This document shows positions 1 through 7,992 of a stretch of DNA of 14,332 nucleotides, one piece after another. This stretch comes from Clostridium sp. CAG:921. GTDB taxonomy: Bacteria > Bacillota > Clostridia > TANB77 > CAG-465. Positions within the stretch are counted from its first letter, which is position 1. Each line of letters opens with the position of its first letter. The notes below the pieces were generated by a model that saw only the letters and a list, made by a program, of their open reading frames with translations, was not told the DNA's origin and made no database searches. Position numbers and translations under genes: made by a program. The stretch lies in the NCBI GenBank assembly GCA_000433135.1, contig HF991924.1:14306-28637 (forward strand), written 5' to 3'.

Positions 1-1207
1 CGCCACAACCTACAGACATAATAAAATTAGTAGCAAAAGCAGACGGACTACTGATCCAATAGGCTAAAGCATTACTTTGACCATTAATTAAATATATATT
101 GTCTACTTTAGTCAAATATTTTGAACTTGAATTTGAAATGTAAATCCAATTTGTACCGCTATCTTCACTAATTTTATATCCAGTTGAATTTTCAGCTCTA
201 AATTGATACATATTATTTTGGTTAGTACATTGGTTATATGAAGTAAGAACCATATCAAGAGAAGGACCACCAACAACATACTCAGCACCATTACCTTTAA
301 ATTTATCTGTCCAAATAGATTTATCAAGCAGATATGCAACAGCTTTCATATTTGTATTTGTACTAGTGTATCCTTTATCAAAATAGTCTTGGTTAAACCA
401 TTTCATATCATCAGCAATACTATCACTTCCTATATAATCATTTATTACCTTGTCAAAAGGTGCTGCCTTAGGATACTTAGTATTAGTATTAGCAGGTTTA
501 TTACCTTTAGCAGTAGCAGGTAAATCAGCTATATTAATATAATCTTCAGATATTAAAAATATATTACTATTTGTAGCATAAAAAATGCGCCATTTGTAAT
601 CTTCAGATAATGTATTTGTAGGAGTATAATCAACATAGGCACCGTAATATTTTTGTGGATCTTTAGAAATAGTGGAAGCATTTATCTTAGGCTTAGGAAG
701 CTCATCAGCACCGTAGATCCTACTACCAGTTTGAAGAACTAACTTGCCATTTTCATCAACATACCATTTAGTTTCACTACCGTATACAGGTAACTTGTAA
801 CCAGTATAAAATGTAGTATCGGTATCGGTGCCTTCATCAAATATAATTTGACCAGATAGATTACCAATATCAGTACTCTCCCAGGTAATAGTTCCTTTAG
901 AATCATTAACGTTAGAAGTAGTATCCATAGCAACTTCACCAGAATCTATAGTAATAGTGCCTTGATGTCTTAAAGAAACTTTTTGAACAGCAAGCTCTAA
1001 GTAAGACTGCATAGTATCTAAATCAGTAGTATATCTAGCACTGCTAGCATTAGTTAAAACATTATTATTATTTAAGCTCATAACAACAGCAGCAGCTAAT
1101 ATAATAACAACAACGATAGTAATTACTAGAGTTATTAAGCTAATACCATGTTTTTGAGTTAGTTTTGTAAAAAAGATTTTTTTACAAAAATTTGAGATAG
1201 TTTTCAT
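1..1207 (-). CDS. Prepilin-like (type IV pilin/pseudopilin) surface protein, C-terminus cut by window edge
   Basis: The frame is open from an ATG at 1207 to the left edge, giving 402 visible residues. A strong TGGAGG ribosome binding site lies just upstream (about 1214-1219). A basic leader of 21 residues ends in Lys-His-Gly and is followed by ISLITLVITI and a long Val/Ile/Ala-rich helix (about residues 22-44), which is the cleavage and assembly signal of type IV prepilins. Position +5 of the mature protein is Thr, not the usual Glu. After the helix come a helical stretch and a long domain rich in Tyr, Asn and Trp, containing a WRIFYATN block and a WISSPS block near the edge. The paralog at the right end of the window shows that the missing tail, about 36 residues, should end in a GFRPIVCL motif. 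That pattern recalls C-type-lectin-like or DUF6273-type surface domains (inference from memory). Predicted role: exported, membrane-anchored or pilus-assembled surface protein. It is divergent from hrcA. The pilin-like class is well supported; the function is unknown. Confidence 0.82.
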   Translation of the reverse strand, partial: MKTISNFCKKIFFTKLTQKHGISLITLVITIVVVIILAAAVVMSLNNNNVLTNASSARYTTDLDTMQSYLELAVQKVSLRHQGTITIDSGEVAMDTTSNVNDSKGTITWESTDIGNLSGQIIFDEGTDTDTTFYTGYKLPVYGSETKWYVDENGKLVLQTGSRIYGADELPKPKINASTISKDPQKYYGAYVDYTPTNTLSEDYKWRIFYATNSNIFLISEDYINIADLPATAKGNKPANTNTKYPKAAPFDKVINDYIGSDSIADDMKWFNQDYFDKGYTSTNTNMKAVAYLLDKSIWTDKFKGNGAEYVVGGPSLDMVLTSYNQCTNQNNMYQFRAENSTGYKISEDSGTNWIYISNSSSKYLTKVDNIYLINGQSNALAYWISSPSAFATNFIMSVGCG

Positions 1208-1233
1208 AAATTTTCCTCCAGAAAATATAATAA

Positions 1234-1262
1234 TATAATTTGTCAAAAATTGACAAATTATA
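1234..1262. repeat. 29-bp perfect dyad upstream of the left pilin-like gene (candidate operator or promoter region)
   Basis: Two 13-base arms, TATAATTTGTCAA (1234-1246) and TTGACAAATTATA (1250-1262), are perfect inverted copies separated by AAA. The dyad lies 27 bases upstream of the pilin start. Read on the minus strand, the right-hand arm supplies a TATAAT (1262-1257), so transcription could begin inside the dyad, though the matching -35 is poor. On the plus strand the inner TTGACA (1250-1255) sits 18 bases before TATAGT (1274-1279), a possible promoter toward hrcA. It could be an operator for a dimeric regulator or a 5' mRNA hairpin. The dyad itself is certain; its role is inferred. Confidence 0.6.
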
Positions 1263-1513
1263 CAAAGGTAGTGTATAGTAAAAGAAAAAAATAATCAATG
1301 TAAATATTTTATAGTTAGATTTGTATTGGATATTTATGGTTATGAGGCTTAAAAAATTAATAAAATGTAAATTCTGTTTTTTTTATTTTTGACAATATAA
1401 GTAGGCTAATATTAAATTATAATACAGTAGTTTATTATTTTAAAAATTTTATTTTGTTTATTGATATTATTTATTACTTCACAAAATTTTCACAAAAAAA
1501 TGTTTAGTTTTGG
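1263..1513. other. AT-rich intergenic gap between the divergent pilin-like gene and hrcA
   Basis: No credible gene is visible on either strand. The stretch holds homopolymer A/T runs, an isolated TTGACA at 1389-1394 without a well-spaced -10, a TATAAT at 1418-1423, and a short direct repeat TTCACAAAA (1478-1486 and 1489-1497) just before the hrcA promoter. I see no RNA gene in it. Confidence 0.5.
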
Positions 1514-1542
1514 TTGACAAATTGTATATAAAGGTGTAATAT
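1514..1542 (+). promoter_or_regulatory. hrcA operon promoter (sigma-A type)
   Basis: A perfect -35 TTGACA (1514-1519) is followed after exactly 17 bases by TAATAT (1537-1542). The predicted transcription start, near 1549-1550, falls immediately before the CIRCE element. This is the arrangement expected for a promoter shut off by HrcA. Confidence 0.75.
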
Positions 1543-1553
1543 ATATATTGTAA

Positions 1554-1580
1554 TTAGCACTTGAGTCAAAAGAGTGCTAA
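1554..1580. promoter_or_regulatory. CIRCE operator (HrcA binding site)
   Basis: The sequence is TTAGCACTT, nine bases, then GAGTGCTAA. It differs from the canonical TTAGCACTC-N9-GAGTGCTAA by one base in the left arm. It lies between the promoter and the ribosome binding site of hrcA, so the HrcA dimer should repress the whole hrcA-grpE-dnaK-dnaJ transcript, and the inverted repeat also sits in the 5' leader of the mRNA. Confidence 0.96.
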
Positions 1581-1593
1581 GCAAGGTGATATG

Positions 1594-2637
1594 ATGAGTT
1601 TGGATGATAGGAAAAAAAAGATATTATCCTCTGTTGTTGAAGACTACATTGTATCTGCAGAGCCAGTAGGTTCAAAAACGTTGGTTGATAAATATCATTT
1701 AGAGTATAGTAGTGCTACTATTAGAAATGAAATGAAGCTTTTAGAAGAAAGTGGATATTTAGAACAGCCACATGTTTCAGCAGGTAGGATTCCTTCTACT
1801 AAAGGATATAGATATTATGTAGATAATTTAATGAAAGAAAAAAAGCTCTCAATGGTAGATATAAATTATATTGATAATAGCATAACTGGGTTTGGAGATA
1901 CTGCAAAGTTGTTAGAACAGGCTGCCGATGTCGTTTCTAAAGTACTTTTAAGACCAACACTTCTTACAATGCAAAGTAGAGATTTACTTGAAAATATAAA
2001 AATTGTAAAAATATCAGATAAATTGTTACTTGTTGTGTTGATGTCACAAAATGGTACAATTAAGGATTGTATAGCAAAACTTACAGATGCTGTTCCAGAA
2101 AAGACTATTGATGAACTTACTTGTGTACTTAATAAAAACTTAGTCGGAACACCGCTAGAAAATTTGAGTATGGTACTTAATTCAGTAATATCAAAAGAAC
2201 TTAATGCTTTTTCTACAATACTTGGACAAATATGCGAAAGTATTAAATATGAAATGTCAAAAGAAAATAAAAAGCTTAGTTCAAATATGCAATCAATACT
2301 TGATCTACCTGAATTTTCAGATATTGAAAAAGCTAAGAATTTCGTTAATTTGTTAACAACAAAAGAAATAATAGATAGTACTCTAGAAAAGTCTAGTAAT
2401 AATGAACTTGGAATAGTTATTGGATCAGAAAGCAAAGAAGTGTTACTAAAAGATTATAGTATAATTTCACTTGATGTTGAGGCTGGAGATGGTAAGATTG
2501 GAAAAATTTCTGTTGTAAGTCCAAAAAGAATGGATTATTCAAAAACTGTTTCTACACTAAGGTATATAAATAGTAAATTTAAGAATTTAATAGTTAGCAA
2601 TAACAAAAATAAAAAAGGTAAAGAAGAAGGAGGATAA
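1594..2637 (+). CDS. hrcA: Heat-inducible transcription repressor HrcA
   Basis: HrcA is the dimeric repressor that binds CIRCE and is kept active by the GroE chaperonin (family knowledge). The protein of 347 residues is of normal family length. It begins with a winged-helix region (DRKKKILSSVVEDYI, then EPVGSKTL, SSATIRNEMKLLEESGYL and the family block SAGRIPSTKGYRYYVD). A GAF-like effector or dimer domain follows and ends in the conserved SPKRMDYSKTVSTLRYI. I place the start at ATG 1594 (or the adjacent ATG 1591), preceded by AAGGTGA at 1583-1589. The longer in-frame TTG at 1561 would put coding sequence inside CIRCE and adds residues absent from the family. The tail overlaps the grpE ribosome binding site, and the stop is one base before the grpE ATG, so the two are translationally coupled. 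First gene of the heat-shock operon. Confidence 0.95.
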   Translation: MSLDDRKKKILSSVVEDYIVSAEPVGSKTLVDKYHLEYSSATIRNEMKLLEESGYLEQPHVSAGRIPSTKGYRYYVDNLMKEKKLSMVDINYIDNSITGFGDTAKLLEQAADVVSKVLLRPTLLTMQSRDLLENIKIVKISDKLLLVVLMSQNGTIKDCIAKLTDAVPEKTIDELTCVLNKNLVGTPLENLSMVLNSVISKELNAFSTILGQICESIKYEMSKENKKLSSNMQSILDLPEFSDIEKAKNFVNLLTTKEIIDSTLEKSSNNELGIVIGSESKEVLLKDYSIISLDVEAGDGKIGKISVVSPKRMDYSKTVSTLRYINSKFKNLIVSNNKNKKGKEEGG

Positions 2638-2638
2638 T

Positions 2639-3196
2639 ATGAAAAAAGAAGAAAATAAAAAAGCTGAAGAGTTATCAGAAGAAGTAGTAGAAAATAAAAC
2701 AAATGATGAAAATTCTGAAAAAAGTATAGATAAAGATGAATATATTGCAAAACTTAATGATCATTTAAATGAACAAAAGAAAAAAGCAGATGAATATTTT
2801 GATCATTTAAAAAGAAATATGGCTGAATTTGATAATTTCAAAAAAAGAGTATTAAAGGAAAAGGAAAGTATGTATTCTACAATCACTTCAGATGTTATAT
2901 CGGATTTACTTCCAATAATTGATAATTTTGAAAAGGCAATTAATGCGACAACTACCGATGAGTCATATAAAAATGGAATGCTTATGATATATAATCAATT
3001 AAATGATACTCTAAAGAAATTTGGATTAAGAGAGATTGATGCATTAAATAAAACATTTGATCCTAATTTTCATGAAGCAGTAATACACATCGAAGATGAC
3101 AAATATTCTGAAAAAGAAGTAGTAGAAGTATTTAGAAAAGGATACAAACTTGGTGAAAAAGTTATCCGTCATGCTATGGTAAAAGTAGCAAACTAA
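2639..3196 (+). CDS. grpE: Nucleotide exchange factor GrpE
   Basis: GrpE is the co-chaperone that releases ADP from DnaK and acts as a thermosensor in the cytoplasm. At 185 residues it is typical in length. It has a Lys/Glu-rich disordered N-terminus (about 1-30), a long helical coiled-coil region containing YFDHLKRNMAEFDNFKKR (about 53-70), a dimer-forming middle with SDLLPIIDNFEKAI, and the C-terminal beta domain with DPNFHEAV and the closing EKVIRHAMVKVAN. The ATG at 2639 is preceded by GGAGGA inside the end of hrcA, with one base between the genes. It is followed by an 82-base gap with a hairpin before dnaK. No anomalies. Confidence 0.96.
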   Translation: MKKEENKKAEELSEEVVENKTNDENSEKSIDKDEYIAKLNDHLNEQKKKADEYFDHLKRNMAEFDNFKKRVLKEKESMYSTITSDVISDLLPIIDNFEKAINATTTDESYKNGMLMIYNQLNDTLKKFGLREIDALNKTFDPNFHEAVIHIEDDKYSEKEVVEVFRKGYKLGEKVIRHAMVKVAN

Positions 3197-3205
3197 TTTG
3201 ATATC

Positions 3206-3240
3206 TACTTAAAGTAATGTATTTTTGGTTATTTTAAGTA
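3206..3240 (+). other. Intercistronic hairpin between grpE and dnaK
   Basis: TACTTAAAGTAA (3206-3217) pairs with TTATTTTAAGTA (3229-3240): twelve pairs with one G-U, and an 11-base loop. No U-run follows, so it does not look like a terminator. A TATAAT follows directly (3241-3246) but lacks a good -35. It may be an mRNA stabilising or processing element giving dnaK higher dosage than hrcA/grpE, as known for transcript processing in other Firmicutes dnaK operons. The stem is seen; the role is inferred. Confidence 0.6.
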
Positions 3241-3254
3241 TATAATATAAATAA

Positions 3255-5105
<1,851 letters not shown>

Positions 5106-5146
5106 TATTTAATGTGTACTTACTTTGTATATGCTATTATATAATG

Positions 5147-5180
5147 TATATGGGTGGAAGGTTTTCTTACCACCCATATA
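5147..5180 (+). terminator. Hairpin between dnaK and dnaJ, likely attenuator or partial terminator
   Basis: TATATGGGTGG (5147-5157) and CCACCCATATA (5170-5180) form a perfect 11-bp stem with a 12-base loop. Only TTTAAAA follows, so termination would be leaky. It should lower dnaJ relative to dnaK, or protect the 3' end of the dnaK message. A TATAAT at 5140-5145 just upstream has no convincing -35. Confidence 0.7.
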
Positions 5181-5203
5181 TTTAAAATAGGAGGAATTTT
5201 TAA

Positions 5204-6386
5204 GTGGCAGAGTCAAAAGATTATTATGATATATTGGGAGTATCAAAAGATGTTTCTGATGAAGATTTAAAACGTGCATATAGAAAGTTAGCTAAGCAGT
5301 ACCATCCAGATGCACAACATACTGAAGAAGATAAGAAAAAAGCAGAGGCAAAGTTTAAAGAGATAAATGAGGCTTATTCTGTGCTTTCTGATAAGCAAAA
5401 GCGTGCACAATACGATAGATTTGGTTCTAATTTTGAACAAGCTGGATTTGGTGCTGGTTCATATGGCGGAGGATTTGGAGGATTTGATTTTTCTGGATTT
5501 TCTGGTGGAATGGGCGTAGATATAGATTTAGATGATATTTTAGGTAGTGTTTTTGGTGGAGGATTTGGGGGCTTTAGTGGCTCTAAAAAATCAGGTCCTG
5601 TTAGAGGAGCAGATCTAAGATATAATATGAATATAACTTTTGAAGAAGCTGCTTTTGGTACAAAAAAGGAAATTAACGTATCTAGACAAGAGATATGTGA
5701 TAGTTGTCATGGTAGCGGAGCAAAAGCGGGAAGCCGAGTTGTAACTTGTGATAGGTGTAATGGTAGAGGTAAAATACAAATAACACAAAACACTATAATG
5801 GGTTCTTTTGCTACTGTAAAGACTTGTGATAAGTGTGGTGGTGAAGGTAAGGTCATAACTGAACCATGCGAAGGTCATAACTGAACCATGCGAAAAATGT
5901 AATAAAAAAGGTGTAATAAAAAAATTAAAAAGGATAGAAGTAACTATTCCTGCTGGAATTGACAATGGTCAAGCAATTTCACTAAGAGGTGAAGGTGACT
6001 GTGGAAGAAAAGGCGGACCAAATGGTGATTTGTTTGTTGTAGTAAATATTGCACCACATAAGATATTTACAAGACGTGGATTTGATATACTTGAAAATAT
6101 CAAGGTTCCTTATTCTAAAATGGTTCTTGGTGGAAAGATAATGGTACCAACTTTAGAAGAAGAGGTAGAATTTACCATTCCAGAAGGAACACAAACAGGA
6201 ACTACATTTAAGTTAAGAGATAGAGGAATTCAAAGTATACATGGTCGTAGTAAAGGAAATCTTGAGTTTACTGTAAATGTTGATATTCCAAAAAGGCTTA
6301 CTGATGAACAAAGAGCATTACTTGAGCAGTTTGCTAAATCTTGTGGAGATGAAGTAAGCAAGAAAAAGACTTTTTTTGGTAGATAG
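5204..6386 (+). pseudogene. dnaJ: Chaperone DnaJ (Hsp40), frameshifted by a 22-bp tandem duplication
   Basis: DnaJ delivers substrates to DnaK and stimulates its ATPase. The GTG start at 5204 has GGAGGA eight bases upstream. The first frame encodes the J-domain with the HPD triad (34-36), a Gly/Phe-rich linker (about 75-130), and zinc repeats CDSCHGSG (165-172), CDRCNGRG (182-189) and CDKCGGEG (208-215). The frame then enters a duplicated 22-base unit and stops at 5882-5884, leaving 226 residues. The rest continues in another frame to TAG at 6384-6386. Removing one unit in silico restores CEKCNKKG (fourth zinc repeat) and the whole C-terminal substrate-binding domain with the GGPNGDLFVVVNI motif, for about 387 residues. 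As written, the product keeps the J and G/F regions, enough for some DnaK stimulation in E. coli truncations (known), but lacks the client-binding and dimerisation region. Either a real mutation, a reversible slip, or an assembly error. Confidence 0.93.
5849..5892 (+). repeat. Perfect 22-bp tandem duplication inside dnaJ
   Basis: The unit AAGGTCATAACTGAACCATG plus CG occurs at 5849-5870 and again, identically, at 5871-5892, and a further AA continues the match. Twenty-two is not a multiple of three, so the second copy shifts the dnaJ frame by one and exposes a TGA. The single-copy reading matches the DnaJ family exactly, so the duplication is the derived state. Confidence 0.97.
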
Positions 6387-6411
6387 AATTATAGTCGTAC
6401 TTAAAATATAC

Positions 6412-6447
6412 AAGGCTACATTGCTTATTGTGATGTAGCTTTTTTTA
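6412..6447 (+). terminator. Rho-independent terminator of the heat-shock operon
   Basis: The stem AAGGCTACAT (6412-6421) / ATGTAGCTTT (6433-6442), with one G-U pair, is followed by a run of seven T (6440-6446). It lies 25 bases after the dnaJ stop and ends the hrcA-grpE-dnaK-dnaJ transcript. Confidence 0.85.
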
Positions 6448-6459
6448 TATGTATCCTTC

Positions 6460-6488
6460 TTGATATTGTAGAAGATATTTGATATAAT
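6460..6488 (+). promoter_or_regulatory. rsmE promoter
   Basis: TTGATA (6460-6465), 17 bases, TATAAT (6483-6488), with TGA immediately before the -10 (extended -10). It lies just after the heat-shock terminator, so rsmE is transcribed separately and is not under CIRCE in this window. Confidence 0.8.
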
Positions 6489-6517
6489 TTTATATATAAG
6501 ATAATAAGGAGAAAAAA

Positions 6518-7267
6518 ATGGCTAGAAGGTTTATAGTTGATAATGATAACATTGAAATAATGGATAAGGAAAGTGAAATATTTAAAATTTTTGGTAAGGA
6601 AGTAAAGCATATTCAAGTTTTAAGACATGAAATAGGTGATGAAATTATTGTAAATGATTGTATAGCTAAAATAAATGAAATAAGAAAAGATTGCATATTA
6701 CTAGAAAAATTAGGAAGCGCACCAAAAGTTGGGGTACCAAATACACATCTTACACTATATATAGCAATGTTAAAAAATGAAAAAATCGATTATGTAATTC
6801 AAAAAGCAACGGAACTTGGATGTAGTAAAATAGTACCATTTTTTTCAAAAAATACAATAGTAAAGTTAGATGAAAAATCATGTAAAAAAAGAAGAGAAAA
6901 GCTTCAAATAATAGCAGACGAAGCATGTAAACAATGTGGTAGAACAGATAGAGTATATGTTGAGGATATACTGTATTTTAACGATATTATGCAAGGTATT
7001 AAAGATACAGATGCATGTATATTTGCTTATGAAAAATCAGACAGTTCTTTAAAAACTGAAATAGAAAAAGTAAAAAAGTTAAAAAAAGCTAATGAAGTAT
7101 ATGATATTTCGTTAATTATCGGTCCAGAAGGTGGATTTGATGAAAAGGAAGCTAATACTTTGTGTGATATAAGTAACGTTTATTGTGTTAGCTTAGGCAG
7201 TAGGATTTTAAGAGCAGATACTGCAGCCATTAATTTAATTAGTGTAATAATGTATGAATTTGAATAA
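6518..7267 (+). CDS. rsmE: 16S rRNA (uracil-1498-N3)-methyltransferase RsmE
   Basis: This SPOUT-class enzyme uses S-adenosylmethionine to methylate N3 of U1498 in the decoding region of the small subunit. The 249 residues are the usual length. The N-terminal PUA-like domain opens with RRFIV and has HIQVLRHEIGDEI (31-43). The C-terminal knotted domain has YVIQKATELG (92-101), EACKQCGR (135-142), the SAM-binding IGPEGGF (201-207) and the knot motif LGSRILRADTAA (226-237). The ATG has AAGGAGA upstream. In many Firmicutes prmA sits between dnaJ and rsmE; here a terminator and promoter occupy that place and prmA is absent from the window. Intact. Confidence 0.96.
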   Translation: MARRFIVDNDNIEIMDKESEIFKIFGKEVKHIQVLRHEIGDEIIVNDCIAKINEIRKDCILLEKLGSAPKVGVPNTHLTLYIAMLKNEKIDYVIQKATELGCSKIVPFFSKNTIVKLDEKSCKKRREKLQIIADEACKQCGRTDRVYVEDILYFNDIMQGIKDTDACIFAYEKSDSSLKTEIEKVKKLKKANEVYDISLIIGPEGGFDEKEANTLCDISNVYCVSLGSRILRADTAAINLISVIMYEFE

Positions 7268-7314
7268 AAAAAGTAGATATTTTGTACTACTGAAGTATAA
7301 AATACCTACTTTTT
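7268..7314. terminator. Terminator after rsmE (possibly bidirectional)
   Basis: AAAAAGTAGATATTTTGTACT (7268-7288) pairs with AGTATAAAATACCTACTTTTT (7294-7314): about 20 pairs with one mismatch and one G-U. The A-run and T-run flanks make it usable on either strand. It starts immediately at the rsmE stop. Confidence 0.85.
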
Positions 7315-7532
7315 AATTGCGATAATTAAGATACAAAGTGATAGAAAATATTTTGTACCAAATTAGGTTTTAGTCCATTTTAATGTCTATCTTAATGTCT
7401 ATTTTTTAGTTTTAGATCATATTATGTGTATAGCTTTTTAGCTTTTTGAGTGTTGCTAAATGATCTAAAAGTTGTGACTTAAGCCTATCTTTATTAGTGA
7501 TATAGATAGTCAAAATAAAAAAATGCTAAATT
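7315..7532. other. Repeat-dense intergenic stretch between rsmE and the small minus-strand gene
   Basis: No credible protein gene is visible. It contains: a second copy of ATATTTTGTAC (7348-7358; first at 7277-7287 in the rsmE terminator); a 12-base tandem pair TTAATGTCTATC / TTAATGTCTATT (7380-7403); perfect inverted 11-mers TTTTAGATCAT (7410-7420) and ATGATCTAAAA (7460-7470) enclosing two TAGCTTTT units; and an inverted pair CTATCT (7485-7490) / AGATAG (7504-7509). It is the 3' side of the minus-strand gene, so some of this could be its 3' UTR structure, but no clear U-tract terminator for that gene is seen. Confidence 0.5.
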
Positions 7533-7751
7533 TTAGTTCGTATTGTTTTTATCATCGTCAAGATCTACTCGCTTAGTTCTTTTTGCAAGTTCTGGATTAT
7601 GTTTTCCCCAGTCTATTCCGGTGAAATTTGATGATATTTTTTCGATCGAATCTCCCCAAAATGCATAGTGTGAGCCATCAGGTAGCGTGTTAAATGGTAC
7701 TACTCTCATGTGACCATAAAAAAATACAATTTTGTAATCGCTTTCATCCAT
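7533..7751 (-). CDS. Small unrecognised protein (72 aa), own consensus promoter
   Basis: The ATG at 7751 is preceded by a full AAGGAGG (7766-7760) at eight-base spacing, and a perfect TTGACA-17-TATAAT promoter lies just upstream, so this short frame is very likely a real gene. I do not recognise the family. The 72-residue product has no signal peptide or membrane segment. It opens acidic (MDESDYKIVFFYGHMRVV), has an aromatic-rich middle with DGSHYAFWGDS and GIDWGKHNPEL, and ends in a basic then acidic hydrophilic tail (RTKRVDLDDDKNNTN). It is probably a compact cytosolic protein. It is the only complete minus-strand gene between the two pilin-like genes and has no co-oriented partner. No function is assigned. 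Confidence 0.75.
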   Translation of the reverse strand: MDESDYKIVFFYGHMRVVPFNTLPDGSHYAFWGDSIEKISSNFTGIDWGKHNPELAKRTKRVDLDDDKNNTN

Positions 7752-7803
7752 ATGCTTTTCCTCCTTAAAAATTATTTTAAATGATTACTACAGTATTGTA
7801 GAC

Positions 7804-7832
7804 ATTATATAATCTATATATTTGTTTGTCAA
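7804..7832 (-). promoter_or_regulatory. Consensus promoter of the small minus-strand gene, with a dyad at the start site
   Basis: On the minus strand: TTGACA (7832-7827), exactly 17 bases, TATAAT (7809-7804), both hexamers perfect. Just downstream, at the predicted start of transcription, is the short dyad CTACA-GTAT-TGTAG (plus-strand reading, 7788-7801). This could be an operator for a small dimeric repressor, which would make sense for so strong a promoter. The promoter is clear; the operator is inference. Confidence 0.8.
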
Positions 7833-7926
7833 GCATAAGTAATTTAGAATAATAAAAGTTATAAGTAATCCAAAACAATAAAAGAAGAACATAAGCTTTT
7901 TGGAAAAAAACTAAATAATAAACACC

Positions 7927-7955
7927 TTGTATTTGATGTTTATTTTTGATATAAT
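7927..7955 (+). promoter_or_regulatory. Promoter of the M50 peptidase gene
   Basis: TTGTAT (7927-7932), 17 bases, TATAAT (7950-7955), with TGA directly before the -10. An inverted repeat AATAAACA (7917-7924) / TGTTTATT (7937-7944) brackets the -35, so a regulator could bind there; that part is speculative. Confidence 0.75.
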
Positions 7956-7992
7956 ATCTAAGGTAGATGATGATTTTAAGGAGGTATAATAT

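Noticed and set aside
1563..1580. CtsR-type heptad (AGTCAAA) within the CIRCE spacer
   Set aside because: Only one heptad is present; CtsR operators need a direct repeat of two.
1561..1593. Extended N-terminus of HrcA from a TTG start
   Set aside because: It overlaps the CIRCE operator, and the ATG at 1594 has its own ribosome binding site and matches family starts.
1866..2435. 189-residue minus-strand open frame inside hrcA
   Set aside because: It is a mirror of the hrcA coding sequence with no ribosome binding site or family resemblance.
5849..5900. Programmed ribosomal frameshift in dnaJ
   Set aside because: The stop lies within the second repeat unit, and there is no slippery heptamer before it; a duplication explains the shift fully.
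6030..6386. Separate gene downstream of dnaJ
   Set aside because: It is the C-terminal part of DnaJ displaced by the 22-bp duplication; no ribosome binding site and no plausible start.
7788..7801. BlaI/CopY-type operator (TACA-N2-TGTA)
   Set aside because: The spacing between the half-sites is four, not two, so only a generic dyad is claimed.
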